Assembly: GCA_026874595.1 (NCBI GenBank)
Contig: CM049310.1
Span: 45,855,058 to 45,919,057 of the forward strand
Source of the DNA: Sipunculus nudus
Lineage: Eukaryota > Annelida > Sipuncula > Golfingiida > Sipunculidae
Direction: 5' to 3'
DNA: 64,000 bases
Position numbers and translations under genes: made by a program. Shown piece by piece: positions 36,761 through 49,645 of the stretch. Each line of letters starts with the position of its first letter. The stretch's first letter is position 1. Below the pieces are notes generated by a model, which worked only from the letters and a program-made list of their open reading frames with translations, ran no database searches and had not been told where the DNA came from.

Positions 36761-38636
36761 TTTTTGAACAAATGTCATACTTTAATAATTTTTATACCAG
36801 TGTACACTTTGGCATTATTTATATTATTGGTAGAGGAGTATGCATTGTTTAGTCTCAGAGGTTATATTATCCCAAAATCAGTCAATTTTTTGTCAAGATA
36901 TAAAATGAATAAAATTGTATATAAGTGACCCATTCTTGTTAATACTCAGTCACAAATTATAAAATCAGTTAAGATATAAGTTAAATGGATAAAAAATACA
37001 TTATTCTAGAAAATTTTACCAAATTGCCAAATATCTCTGTAATGACAAATGCACAAAACATCATATTGTCAAATATCATATTTTCAATCAATTACAACAC
37101 TTGTTGGTAAATTACCACTGAGATTCATTTCAGGATGCTTCCATATATTTATTATATAGTGTGCTGTATGTGTGTGTGTGAATATTTTGAAGTCACTTGT
37201 CATACAAATTCAAGGGATAAAAGTCATATTATTATTCATAATTTTTGAATACCCATAAAAATATAAAAGTGTGGAAATGGTTTTTTTTAATTCTAAATTG
37301 CAATTTATAATTTTGTATTTAATATTCTTTCATACCAAAACAAGATATTGCAAGATGTTCATCAAATTAAGAGGTTTCTTTTCTTCTGTTATTTTTAATG
37401 CAAAACTAATAATTTATCACAAAATACAATTTTTTCAAGCATTAAACCACAATATTCTTAATAATTACAAAACTGACAAGCAAACATAGTTGGGGTCAAA
37501 TACAGTGTACCATACAAATATAATATGATAGCTGGTCCCGTTCAATTACAAATACAAGTGACTGAAGAGAAATACAAATATATATACGCAAATGTATTGG
37601 AAATACAGAAAAATTATTAATATATAAGAACAATATATATTCATAATGTTTCAAGGAGAAGAGAAATACTTGACTTGATGCTGTCTTTTGGGTTGTTCAG
37701 AAGTTGGGTAGTAATTTTTTTTTTAATTAAGGCAGATATGAATATGTATGTAAACATATATGTATTTGTACAGCATTTGTTCAAATACATCAAATATTGA
37801 AATAGGATACAAATACAAAGTGTATAATTTTGCACAAAACAAATACAAGTACATACTTTGACTGTATATTAGTACAAATACAAATACGTAAAAAAAAACA
37901 ATAAAAAAAGAGATGCATTTGTAAACCTAGGCTACATTACACGACAGGGTAGCACTAGCATTTCAACCCCTACTTGGGAATTGAACTTTCTACTGAGACT
38001 GACATGGCAGGGTTGTGCAAGATTTTCAATTAAATAATCACAATTACCTGCAATTTATGTGACGTTAGTATGCAGATCCATGACAAATCAGACAGCAACG
38101 AAGCATAGGAGTGAAGCATCAACCAGTATTTACAGTAATCAGTGCCAGTGTGAGCGATAAAAAAGGAAAGTCAAATATTAAGCATTTAAAAGACCTTTAA
38201 CTATAACTCTCTTTCCAAATGTAAGATGAATAAATAAGTAACTCACTTACAATCAACAATGACTGTCAACAATGACTTTAGGCTCCAAACATTACATGTA
38301 CATGGTACTACATGCTAACCAGTAACTGGTAAAAGCTCTTTTTGTGATGCGTCCCTGAGGCCTTAACCCCCCCCCCCCCCCCCCAACCGCAAGGCGGCGC
38401 TAGTGTCTCAAAATTCAATATGGCGCATGCGGAGTGAACCCTCTCGTCATCTAAGCTCTCTGGTAATAATATGCACATGGGTGTAGGAATACTAATCTTG
38501 TAATACATGTTGGGTATCAATAAAATTCTATAATATGTTAACTATTAAGAAATAGTCCCACTTAAAATTTTGAATTAACTGAAATAAAAACACATTCTCG
38601 CAGACAAAAACACATTCATGTGGGGTGATAAATATC
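36761..38636. other. AT-rich intergenic DNA
   Basis: No supported gene. AAATAC-rich stretches lie at about 37540-37890, and a C-run at 38367-38384. Confidence 0.5.
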
Positions 38637-38790
38637 AAACCAGGTTTGTGCGTGACACGTAAGAGGTTACCGGGTTCGTCTGGTGTGGGTTATTCACAGA
38701 TCAGGCGAGTGCGCGCACTCGCCTGATCTGTGAATTGCCCACACAAGACTCACCCAGTAACCTCTTATGTATCACGCACTCACCTGGTTT
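38637..38790. repeat. 154-bp hairpin at the head of a Penelope-like fragment
   Basis: Two arms of about 77 bases are reverse complements at roughly 87 percent, meeting at GCGAGTGCGCGCACTCGC. Each arm includes TAAGAGGTTAC and AATTCACAGATCAG or its complement. One arm alone recurs at 11667-11742. Confidence 0.85.
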
Positions 38791-39598
38791 GCTATATATC
38801 CCGGAAAAAAAAACTAGAGGACATCGGCACTGGGGCGGACGATACGTCGATACTTCCAAGACTTCTTGGTGAAAAGTGTTGAGAAAAAAATAGTTCCGAC
38901 ACTAGCATGGTATGGAAAGTAGTTTCGACACTAGCATGGAATGGAATGCCATACCAGGTTAGTTTGAATTCCTTGTATTTGCCCTTGTATCAGGGGACTA
39001 CATGTGCAGTTTGGGTGATAAAAATAAAAGACTCGCCAGCATTTCAGCTAACGAGAGGATTTTTGAGGAGGCAGCGCCTACCTACCAGAATGCGCGACAA
39101 GAGAGCGGTTACAATTACAAACTAGGCCTACGTTACCACTCCCACAGCGGCTCCGACAAAGAAACGAAAACTAAAAGGACAAAAAACAATAGATAGAGAA
39201 ATATAACATGGTTCAACCCACCATTTAGCGATAACGTGACCACAAACATTGGAAAACACATTTTTAATCTTCTTGACAAATGCTTTCCACCCGAGTACAA
39301 GCTCCACAAACTACTGAATAAAAATACAGTTAAGCTTAGTTATAGCTGCATGCCAAACATGGGCCAAATGGCAGGACACAACAGGGAGATACTGAACAAA
39401 TTCAGTGCGCAACAAACTGAACCGAAGAAATGCAGCTGTAGAGACAAACAAACTTGCCCATTAGAGGGTAACTGTTTAACAACGAACATTGTGTACCAGG
39501 CCACCGTAACACGTCAAGACAATCTGAGAAAAATCTACATCTGCCTTACAGAAAACACATTCACACATGTATGGAAGAAGAAGCAGAATTTATTGTAA
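38791..39598 (+). pseudogene. Penelope-like retroelement fragment (pseudo-LTR plus part of its ORF)
   Basis: After a non-coding segment shared with 11755-11965, a coding region starts near 39040. It reads TYQNARQESGYNYKL, then after a frameshift ITWFNPPFSDNV, then from 39236 TVKLSYSCMPNMGQM, the cysteine cluster CSCRDKQTCPLEGNCL, IVYQATVT and KIYICLTENTF. This is the region linking reverse transcriptase to the GIY-YIG endonuclease in Penelope-type elements; the usual YIGLTE is YICLTE here. The frame ends at 39598. The reverse transcriptase proper is not in the window. The piece is dead. Confidence 0.7.
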
Positions 39599-40239
39599 AA
39601 AAGGCCTTGCGCCCCATGGTACAAATATAAATGCAATTGAACATTGAACGTATAACATGCTTTTATACATATGATACATACAATGATTCGACGTCTGACC
39701 ACAAGAAAGTTCAGTTGATGCTTGTGTTGCCGTTTGATCACACTAAGGTTTACATTTAGACCACATGTCGTCGCACAACGATCAGTGACGACGAAATCTT
39801 TTGGACGGGTTTTACAGGTTAAAGGTTAGGTGCACTTGTGGAAGACGATATCAGAGAATATTGTGACCTATAAAACATCATGGCTAGTATGAACATACTA
39901 CTATTGCATTCTACGCTGGTTGCTAGCCCCAATGTTAAATCTGATACACCATCAACTGGCATATTTTAGGTATTTTTAGACAGTTTACTAAAACAGCAAT
40001 CACTTAGTCTATTTTATGTGTAATGACACAGTAATTGTGGGTGGGCCATGATTTCTACAGGGTCATCATAAAAAACGAACAAAACCTGACAGTGTTGGGT
40101 GAGAAACTTAAAGAAGCGCCAGGTTGTCTTCATAATTCTGACGCCCACTCTGACCCCTCGGTCTAACATATCCCAATCCAAAGGGTACGAAACTCAAAAA
40201 ACCATATATATTTACCATGAATAATAGACCTATGGCCCC

Positions 40240-40465
40240 TTTTCCATGCGCGCGGAAACGCGCGCGTTTCCGCGCGCTGAAAAAATCGCGCAAGTGTAAA
40301 TCAGGTATACCTTTTCCATGCAGGCGGAAACGCGCGCGTTTCCGCGCGCGTGTGAAATGAACATCGTCCGATGCGCGATTTTTCAGCGCGCGTTTCCGCG
40401 CGCGGAAAAATCGCACCAGTGTAAATCATGTGTCCCTTTTCCATGCACGCGGAAACGCGCGCGGG
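40240..40465. repeat. CG-rich palindromic cluster
   Basis: Contains perfect palindromes centred on GGAAACGCGCGCGTTTCC at about 40260 and 40335. The local composition differs sharply from the AT-rich surroundings. Open frames across it on both strands are products of the repeat. Confidence 0.85.
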
Positions 40466-42524
40466 TGAGCCTGCTTGTGGAGGTCAAGGACGCGAATGCA
40501 GTCTGATTGAGGACGCCCCAGTATAGGCCTCTATCATGCATGGCGACAAGTCATACTTAACTGCTGTTCTGCTTGTCTACCTTAATGCATGATTATATAT
40601 ATATATTATATAAACATATATATGTGCGGCGAGGGTATTAAATATCTTATAACCGACTGCGGTAGTTAATAATCTTCTCATATATAGCCTATATACGGCC
40701 CCCGCCCTCCTGTCAATAGCACACTACCGTAATAACAAGGGACCCATGGGTCACGGCGCTCAGCTGATCGTGATTGGACTATAAATGTTTCTCCACTGTG
40801 ATACTATATCGAGTCGATAAAGCTTATGAATATCATGTACATGTTGGGCTATTATAAAGGAATGTAATGTAATATGTGAGTAAATGATAAATGAAATTAC
40901 CTGACTGATGGATTAATAGAGTCAAATAAAGTGGTTTATTTTTTATTTATTTAGGAGGGGTTGAAAATTGTGATATATTTGAGCAAATATGAATGCAATG
41001 ACAGCAGTAATAAGCAGTAGTAGAATGATGATAAGGCTATTTGTTGAAGGATCTAAAGTGTATGGTAGTCTGCAAGCGTTCAATTTGACAGATATGACGT
41101 TATGATTAACTATGCTGATGAAGTGATTTATGAATATCTGACTGTATGACACAATATCTCTTTAGTCTTGACAAGGTACATTATTGTGATGCCCACTATG
41201 TCTACATATTACACAATATTGACATAATTTCTGGCATGTACATAGGTACCTATGGACGAATAGTTATACAAAATATTAAAGTATGAATATATCTGATTCA
41301 TCTTGTTCTTGCTTACTGAGGCTGACTTTGGGATGGGGTTCGGAGAAGGGAAAAGTGAGGGCAGCACGAAGGTGGATGTAGAAATATTCTATTGTAAAAT
41401 TTTTCATTTATATAAGAATATGAAAAGCTAAGAGGAAAGGGGCCCTCCTACTTGGTTATAGTAAAGTTCTAAATATATGATTGCAAACTAATACTCTGAC
41501 AAGACTTTCATGAAGAAAAACAGTAAAAGTTTTGAGATACTGTGTTGCATACGAAAATTTACAGATGGACAGGCAAGTGGACAGAATTGACTAATACCTT
41601 TATTTCACTTTCAAGAGAATAATGCATTTAAGTTTATACATAATCCTATTTTTTTAATTAGATCCACTTCTTCCATTAAGAAGTATTTATTTATTATTCC
41701 TTTTTTTTATTTACAGGTTTATAAATTTTTAATTAAAAAACCTGAAAATATAAGTTAAAATATTAGAATTGTTGCAAAAGTTGCAATCATTATATATACA
41801 GAGTAAAAAACATTTGGTCATATTATGCATACACATATATTTTATTATTTTTAAATCATAAATGTTTAAACTGATTTTAAAAGAAAATAATGCCACAACA
41901 TGGCATCTACAAAAATATTCCTTGAATCACTATTAAAAAGTTTTGCACATTGGAGTTTTCAGGACATGCTTAATTTTATTCACCAAAATAAAATAAAAGT
42001 AAATTTGATAAAATAAAACATCTTTTCAAATAAAGTATACACACTGTTGGTTGAATGAGGGACAAACAATATCATTGTGCTACTATTATCCCAGTTTTAA
42101 TTAATTACTGGAATTAATAGTCAATTTCACACCTGGTGAAGTTTTTACTCTTCTGAAGTAAGGAATTACTTATCTCATGAACATCCACACTTTCACAGCA
42201 ATACACCACTTTGTGGACACAATTAAATGTACACTTTAATCATTGTAACCCTGGTGGTTCAATACAAAATCTAAAATGTAGCATGTCCAAGAATAAAATA
42301 AAATACAGAAAAATTATAACATTCATTTAGTTTATGCACCAGCTGGGGGGATGAGTGCAGGGCAGAGGGGAAGCCTGCTAGTAGTGGCCAAGCTGGGCCA
42401 AGGTAAGCTGCCTGGGGTGGGTTACATAATGCAAGTGAAGGCTGTACTACTAGGAGGGCTAGATGTAAACAACACTTGACATGGTGTATGAAACATGAAT
42501 AAAAGCTATTTATTCCAATCAATT

Positions 42525-43745
42525 TCTTTTGAAAATTCAGATTTTAAAAGATTAAATCCTTATGCATATATGCTGGGAAAATTAAATCAACAGTGCCAAA
42601 GTTGGACAAAATTTAAGGTATTGATTTTTTATTTATGCTAATAACTTGAAAAATTTGCAAAATTCAGATCTAATTTTGGGTAAACAATTGAATCTTGATT
42701 AAATAATGTTATATTCCTGAAAAAAAAGTCTCTAGGTTCAGCAATTCTCATGTTAGGTAAGTAAATATATTTCCTGATTTTTTAAAAAAATTGCATTATG
42801 TTTTGGCCCATAACTTCAAAATAATACCCATTACTGACCTAATTTTTGGTATGTTCACAGAAAATGTATAAAAGAATGTGAATACTAAATACGATCAAAA
42901 ACAGATCAGTGGTTTTGATATTAGGCAGCCTTGAAGTGTAACAATGGCTTTTTTTTATGGAAAACGGAGTTTTTTTTTCCTTAATATCTCGAAGGAACAA
43001 AGTCCTAATGACCCAATTTTCGGTAAGGTAGGAGATTTTGGGGACATCTAAAATTATGTCAACAGCCTGGGGAGCATAGAGATGTGCACTGAATGACCTA
43101 CAGTCATCAAAGTGGACTGCTTGACATTGTAAGGGAATACAACAAGAGCCTCCATAAAAAATTCAATAACTAGCCTAATTTTGCAGCTTTTATTTTCAAA
43201 TTTCAGATTTCAACAGAATAAATCCTTATGTATACATGGTGTGAAAATTAAATCCACAGTACTTACAGGAAAAAAACGTGCCATGGCCAAAGTTGGGCAA
43301 AATTTAAGGTACCAATTTTATATTTTTGCCAATATTTAAAAAAAATTAACAGATTTTGATCTAATTTTTTGGTATACAATTAAATTTTGATTAATTAAAG
43401 TTGTATTACTGGAAAAAAGTCCCTACCTTTAACACTTTTGGTCTTAAGTGACCAAATATCTTCCTGATTTTTTACAAAGTCCATTATGTTTGGGCCCATA
43501 ACTTTTTTAAATAATATAATACTGACTTAATATCGGGCATGTACATAGGAACTATATAGAGAAATATTTATGGTAAATATGAAGAAAACCAGATGAGTGG
43601 TTTTGATATTAGGCAGTCCTGAAGTGTGAAAATAGATTTCTAATAAAAAATTGAGGTTTTTCCTTAATATCTCAGAGGAACGAAGTCCTATTGACCCAAT
43701 TTTTGGCATGGTAGGAGATTATGTGGACATCTAACTGTATGCCGA
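42525..43745. repeat. Two diverged direct-repeat units of about 550-640 bp
   Basis: Units near 42525-43060 and 43180-43745 share AAATCCTTATG, AAAATTTAAGGTA, GTGGTTTTGATATTAGGCAG and CCTTAATATCTC in the same order. They lie inside the GGCCCC-bounded element. Confidence 0.75.
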
Positions 43746-43794
43746 AATTCAGATTCGTAGGTCCAACGGTGTCGAAACGTGCCAGTCTTACGGA

Positions 43795-43900
43795 CGGACA
43801 TCCAGACGGACGGACGGACGGACAGACAGACGGACGGACGACGGACAATGGACCATGACTATAGCTCAGATGACTTATAGTCAGCTGAGCTAAAAACTAT
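43795..43900 (+). repeat. GACGGACGG-type tail repeat
   Basis: (GACG)n/(GACA)n-rich sequence runs into GACAATGGACCATGACTATA and TTATAGTCAGCTGAGC. A diverged copy is at 22415-22490. Confidence 0.7.
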
Positions 43901-44219
43901 ACGTTCCTGCAAATATAATGAAATTTTAAATGTATACATGCATAAACTGAACAGACACATGCTTGACATGATGCCGGGAAGGCTGTGGGACGGTTAATAC
44001 CTTGTGAAAACAGGCCACGCGAAGGGGGAATTCTACGAAAACGCGCGCGTTTCCGCGCAAATGGAAAAGCTCAATTCAGCGCGATTTTTTCAGCGCGCGG
44101 AAAAGGGGCCTAACACTCACGCAAGGGAAAAGCTATAGATAGATTACTTTAATGAAATAAGTTCAGGTAATTATTCTTCTGCGAGCCAACAGATCTGTCA
44201 GATCAAAGGTTTTTTTCTA

Positions 44220-44250
44220 GAAAACTGTAACTAGCATATATATCTATCTA

Positions 44251-44302
<52 letters not shown>
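44220..44302. repeat. (TCTA)n/(TA)n microsatellite
   Basis: Short tetranucleotide repeat grading into a long AT run. Confidence 0.9.
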
Positions 44303-44306
<4 letters not shown>

Positions 44307-44628
44307 ACCATTAATACCGTCCCCTTAATACCTTATATTTTACATAAGATACAACCAACTATGACAATAATCTAAAATGTCGCCATCAAGCACATTTGCC
44401 GGAGAGCTAAAATTCAATACAGTTTTTAACATTCGACGACGGAAGAGACTTGCCCTTTCCAGATGTGATTGGCATTTAAATAATATATCTATAAATTTAG
44501 TAAACAAAGTGTATCTAATGCTGTATTCAGAGGAAGAGCACTTCAACTGAATTGTGTTTTAACTGATTCACATTACTTAGATTAGAACTACAGATTGTGA
44601 GGTGGGAAATACGTGAGACATCAGCAAA

Positions 44629-45024
44629 ATGCCTTTAGTCGGCGATATATTTACATACAAGGTAGATATAATTGCGATTAACTTACAATACGACTCCAAG
44701 AACAAGGCATTGATTTTAACATTATTCCCTTCAAACGCCTGCAAGAGGGAAGTTTTATCGACATTTTATCCGGTGGTGCTAATGGATAATTTCAAAATAC
44801 ATGTTCGCTCGTACATGCAGTGGACGACAGAAATATTTGGTATTGATTTTAAATTAATTACTTGGTTTACACACACAGCCAAGAATACTTGTCATTCTCG
44901 GTTCGGTGACATCTGTATTTTAGTTGGTAAGAATATATGTCAAGGTCGTGAACCATCCGGGCTAAACCACACTATAGGCCTAAGGACTATGATACATAAT
45001 GTCATACAATATCAAAGGTCATAA
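44629..45024 (+). other. 131-codon open frame, unrecognised
   Basis: Opens with MPLVGDIFTYKVDI and has mixed composition with five cysteines. I recognise no domain, see no signal peptide and no splice partner. One or so frame of this length is expected by chance here, so it is recorded only as a possibility. Confidence 0.15.
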
Positions 45025-45989
45025 CAACGACCCAACTGAAGTTCCCGAGGAGACTTGTTTCCAGAATCTGTATTTTAAAGGCCTTGGGTGAAATGTTTTT
45101 TTTTTTTGTAGTTTTTTTACCTGTTTAAAGTCTGTAATTCTCTGTCATGTTAATAATATTCCATCCACTTCTCTTTGCCATTGAAAAAACCTTAAACTTA
45201 CTTGAGCAATCTGATATTTTTGTTCGTTTGATCATCCTGCTACTTTAAAAATATAATGGCAATCACAATGGCCTGTTACTCCGTTCAAACCAAAGTCCAA
45301 CACACATTCCATAGTTGGGATAGGAACGGATAATGGTATTAGCCTATACTGTCTGTTGGGAAATATTGCGCGTTCAAGAACTGTTCACGTCTAGGGCAAT
45401 CTAGCTGTGCTCTACGAAGCGCCACATCGGCCCACTGACATTATGGCCAGATTACTGGCTTGCCAGAGTGCCTGGACATCCAACTCTTAGGATCGCATTA
45501 TAATGCCCATGAGGACGCAAATATTTTCGTCATTTTTGACAACACCTCATTGCTTACAAGTATCGTGTCACTTCAAATAAACCCACTAGACCTTTTAATA
45601 AGTTTCTCATCTCTCCAACGACACCTACCATGGGTGTGAAATATTCCGTTATAACCCAATATATTCGTATATTGTTCTGCATGTATCGGAGATTTCTGCT
45701 GCTGACTGTATGCGGAGATACGGTAAAAAAGCGTTGCGTGGACTTGCAGGGCGGTTCAAAATTCGGCTTGTTTCACAATTCAGTAGGGGGCCCTAACTGA
45801 GTCGTGTTTGTCACGGCTTTGCTCTACGGCGATCTGGCCATATTTGAGATCGCAGCGAGATCGCCTTCTAGTGTGATGGGGGTTTAAATGATGAAAGGTA
45901 TGATCGTTATAGGAGTGTTATGCACTGATATGAAAAAAGACTTGGGGAATTTAGTGCTAAATAAAACTAAAAAAGACATTCGAGGATAT
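45025..45989. other. Intergenic DNA
   Basis: Nothing supported. Confidence 0.45.
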
Positions 45990-46540
45990 CTGATTAAAGA
46001 TCAGCCATGCGGAATGGCTAATTAATTAGGTTGCTCTCTATAAAGCTAACATTTGCCCAGCAGTGAAACATGGCGAGATTAGTGACCAGAAAATATGCAC
46101 ATAATTCTGAATTCATGGGTGGTCGGAATTATGAGTCATTTATCATTGAAATAACACTTTAAATATTTGAGACCAAGAAGTGTTTGTAACTGTAGGGCAG
46201 TCACAATTTTGGGGTGGTCGCAAGGCAGCTACGCTGATTAAACTTCCTCAAAAAACAAAATAAATCAATAAACAAAATATAAGGACTTTTTCTCAGTGAA
46301 AGGAAACATTGAAAAGAGGTTTACTGTGTAAATGATTGATAACACGTTTAAGTTTTACAAGTGGGGTTTCCCTATCCACCTGACACGCAATTGTTGACTT
46401 CGTGCTTCCAAGGTATCACGTGATTGCTACCGGAATAGTCTTTACGTGTTTAGCGGTACAAAAGCAAACGCTACCGCCTACTTAACCACAGAGAGTGAGA
46501 TTCCAAGCAAGAATTCAAGACAGGTCAGTGTATTTGGTCC
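45990..46540 (+). promoter_or_regulatory. Duplicated block A with a candidate non-coding first exon
   Basis: Matches 48990-49645 in order: GGCTRATTAATTAG, TTTATCATTGAAATAACACT, CTCCCTATCCASCTGACRYGCAA, and CGTGCTTCCAA. The block ends in AATTCAAGACAG|GTCAGT with a donor at 46524, followed by a shared TTGGTCCTCT. It lies about 4.4 kb upstream of the coding exon at 50925, which has its own acceptor. A role as an alternative 5' exon is inference. Confidence 0.4.
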
Positions 46541-46879
46541 TCTTGTTGAATTAATAAACATGCAGGATTATTATGACTACATCCAATTACAGATAAAATA
46601 TGAAAAGTATGTCAATGTTGTTCGGTGTCGTCGTAAACACGGACGACCTGATAATATTTTTTTATTTTTTTCTTATTTGAGTAGAAATCAAATTTCATTT
46701 TTCTATTATTTCAAGGGTTCCTTCATCTTAGTTATCCATTTGGTAAATAAGTAGCCTACAATGGCTGCTTTTTATTATCATTAACTATTTTGTTGGAGGT
46801 AACTGCCTCCTTGATTTAATGCTAGCTGAATTAGGTATATGTACATCTGCAGAATTCCATTCCAGTTTCAAACTTGGTG

Positions 46880-47180
46880 ACAGGGCAGTATCACACCCTT
46901 CCTTTCATTCTATATCCTGGTGTTAACCAGGCAGGGTGGATGCCGCACCAGCAAGTCCTTGGTGTGAAATCATCCCCATTGCTGGGTCTTACCACATAGG
47001 AACCCCCGTAAGGCACACTCATTTGTGAGTGAAGCACGACCGTTAGGCTGGACCTTCTCATTAAAAATGTAGAGCATTCACCCCAGGTGGGGGACCACCG
47101 CAAAAAATCTCACCGACCCGGCTAGGATTCCAACTCTCCCGGCTTTGAGTACTGCGCTCTGCCCCTGAACCAAAAACGTG
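46880..47180 (-). mobile_element. tRNA-derived SINE
   Basis: On the minus strand an A-box-like TGGTTCAGGGGCAGAGCGC is followed by a B-box-like GAGTTGGAATCC, then a long unrelated body (GGTGGTCCCCCACCTGGGG and others) to about 46880. The promoter layout is that of a tRNA-headed SINE. Confidence 0.6.
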
Positions 47181-48989
47181 TAAGGGTGAACATTATTTTT
47201 CAAAATCGATTAGGCTGCCTTGTATTCAAGGAACATTGTACTGTTACTCCTTCCCTCTTCCCAGCATGCACCATTCCCTCACCAACAAAAAGTAACATAT
47301 GGATGAGAGAATTAACTTTGTACATATTGTATATTACCAAAGACAGTTGGACACCAGATTAAAAACTTGATCATGTTGAAAAAAAAACAGACACAAATCG
47401 TGACCCATCAATCAATAATATAAAGAAAATTCTGCATTCTAAGGGAATACAAGCATCCGCCATGTTCGAGTCCCTTTTGTGGGAAGCTCCTAAAATCATG
47501 TTTGTATTGACTTATTCACCCATATTCCCAGATTTATCCGTATATAAGGGAATGCACATTTGTAAATCTTCCTTGATGCCGTTCCTGAATCCGGATCATG
47601 TGCCTGATCCACACCAACATCTGAACGAATATCAGCCCATTTTCAAAATTCCCTGAACTGTTTAATGAGATTCCGTTAATGAATACGCGAGTTGTTGTGA
47701 ACGGACACACAAACACACACAGAAACTTGGAGGGGATGAATGCATACTTCCGGCGGACGCAACAATGTTTAAGTAATGAAACAAATCTTATAACTGATAC
47801 CGGAAATGGTTTTGTTGGAAAAAAAAGGATGCATATCATATGTATATCAGAATTATAATTGATAACTCTACACCCTGCTCGGAGTTCCTCTCCTTGGAAG
47901 TTTTTCATCTACCCCTTCAGTTCTGTACGGGATCATTCCTAAACTATTTAAATGATGTCTTCCTTGTTTTTTAACAGTTTCCAGTTAACGCGCATGTCTT
48001 AAAATCATTGACGTAGAAGACCGAAATTAAGTGAACATTAGTATTTCGCGATTGGCAGTATCTGCAATGTTAACGCACCAGTTACTCTCTCAGCAGTGCA
48101 AGTTGTAGATAGGAATGTCTAAATTTGAAACTTCTTTGGTTTGTCGATAATTTTATATACAACAAATATTGAAGTAAGTAAAGGTAAAGTTCACAGGTGA
48201 ATTTTAAATGATAATAGGAGCTGACTGCTAATAACTAACTGTTTTTGGTCATTCCCAAACTCGAGACATGCACCTGCTGGACCCGGTTATGACCAGTAAA
48301 GCCGGGTGCTATCTACCTCATTTTATCGCGAGATATTGTCGGGCGATTTTTACCGCAGATTTTCTCAAAATCGGTATTGATTTAGGTGCCCGATTTTCGG
48401 TGTAACATTTACCAACCCGTACATTCCTACTTCTCGATTATCGTTCAAGATGGCGATCTGCTACTGAGTTTGCAACAGCAGGAAAACCAAATGGGTATAC
48501 TTTTTCGTTAAGTGGCTTGTCGGTAGAAATATGCTATGGCAGAATCTTGATTTTCCGGTCTCATTTGCTAAATTCTAAATTAACTGAATCATTTTACTGG
48601 ATGAATCGTAATTCCTATTTTGACAATATTCCTCACATTGCAAAGCGCCCCATGATTATCAATGTCACGTGTGGTTTTTAGTTAAAATAAATAAAAACGA
48701 GCTACCTTGAAGTAATTATTCACGACCAAAATTAATATAGGCTTGGTGTTCCGCTTGCTGACTGTCAGATCAGCAACGAGGAGAGAAATTATATAAGCAC
48801 GCAAGGGAACAATATACCACTGCAGAATAGTGCAGAACACTTATATGGTTTCATGCGCTAAATGTTAACAAGTAAAATCAATCATCTTATTAGTTGAAAT
48901 AATGAGCTCAAAAACCTTTGGCAGTCATAACACAGAGGCTTACGGTTGAGCAATTAACATAGGTAGATTACTATCTTAGCCTACAATTA
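47181..48989. other. Intergenic DNA between the duplicated blocks
   Basis: A further pair of related segments, about 47765-47870 and 49745-49830, shares AACTGATA, TTGCTTTCCTGGAA-like and ATCAGAATTATAAT-like words, suggesting that the duplicated unit is longer than blocks A and B. No gene is supported. Confidence 0.4.
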
Positions 48990-49645
48990 CCAGGACCGTC
49001 TACCATGAGGCATGGCTGATTAATTAGATATGCGTTTCTCCCTATGATTCTATCGTGGGCCTGGCAGTAATACCCGACGAGGCTAGTGACCTTGGCCAAT
49101 GTTTTCACATTGCTGATTGGTGGCATTTGCGGGGCTACATTTAGCCTGTAATTCTGCTTTCAAGGGTAATCCCATTAATTTAGGTATGAGGTATTTATCA
49201 TTGAAATAACACTACAAAAATATTCGGGACCAAAAAAAGAGGTTAAAATTGTTGGGTGGTCAAACGTGTGGGATGGCCCCAACTGAGTGTGGAAGGGGGG
49301 GAGGGAGGGGCAGTCGCAATGCGGGGTTCCATTGTATTCAATGAAACTTCCTTCCTCGGAAACGAAATAAATCACCAATGAATCTGTGAACATTTTTTCA
49401 ATGAAAAAAGAAACACTGAAGGGAGATTTCCTATGTAAACGGAGGCTACCTTATACGTGTAAGTTGTCTGAGTAGGCTCTCCCTATCCAGCTGACGTGCA
49501 ATCGTAAAGCACGTGCTTCCAAAGTACCTAGCGTGATTGTTTTCCCGTTTAGTGGAACAAAACCAAACGTTACCGCCTGCCAAACCACACAGCGCGAGAT
49601 TACAAGCAAAAATTCAATACAGGTACGTGTAGTTGGTCCTCTAAG
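48990..49645 (+). promoter_or_regulatory. Duplicated block B with a candidate non-coding first exon
   Basis: Second copy of 45990-46540, ending in AATTCAATACAG|GTACGT with a donor at 49623. It is the nearer copy to the coding exon at 50925, about 1.3 kb away. Confidence 0.4.

Larger units (their letters stand above)
40234..44110. mobile_element. 3.9-kb element with GGCCCCTTTTCC terminal inverted repeats
   Basis: Left end GGCCCCTTTTCC at 40234-40245; right end is its exact reverse complement at 44099-44110. Inside each end are CG-rich palindromes and a shared GCGCGCTGAAAAAATCGCGC motif. The left side has three CTTTTCCATGC...GGAAACGCGCGCG units between 40238 and 40465. I found no transposase and no clear target-site duplication (CTAT left, TAAC right), so the superfamily is unknown and a non-autonomous or foldback element is likely. 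Confidence 0.65.

Noticed and set aside
38637-39025. Hammerhead ribozyme in the Penelope terminal repeat
   Set aside because: I looked for CTGANGA and GAAA core words at suitable spacing and did not find them.
40108-40506. Arg/Ala-rich frames on both strands
   Set aside because: Produced by CGCGCG palindromes; low-complexity and mirrored between strands.
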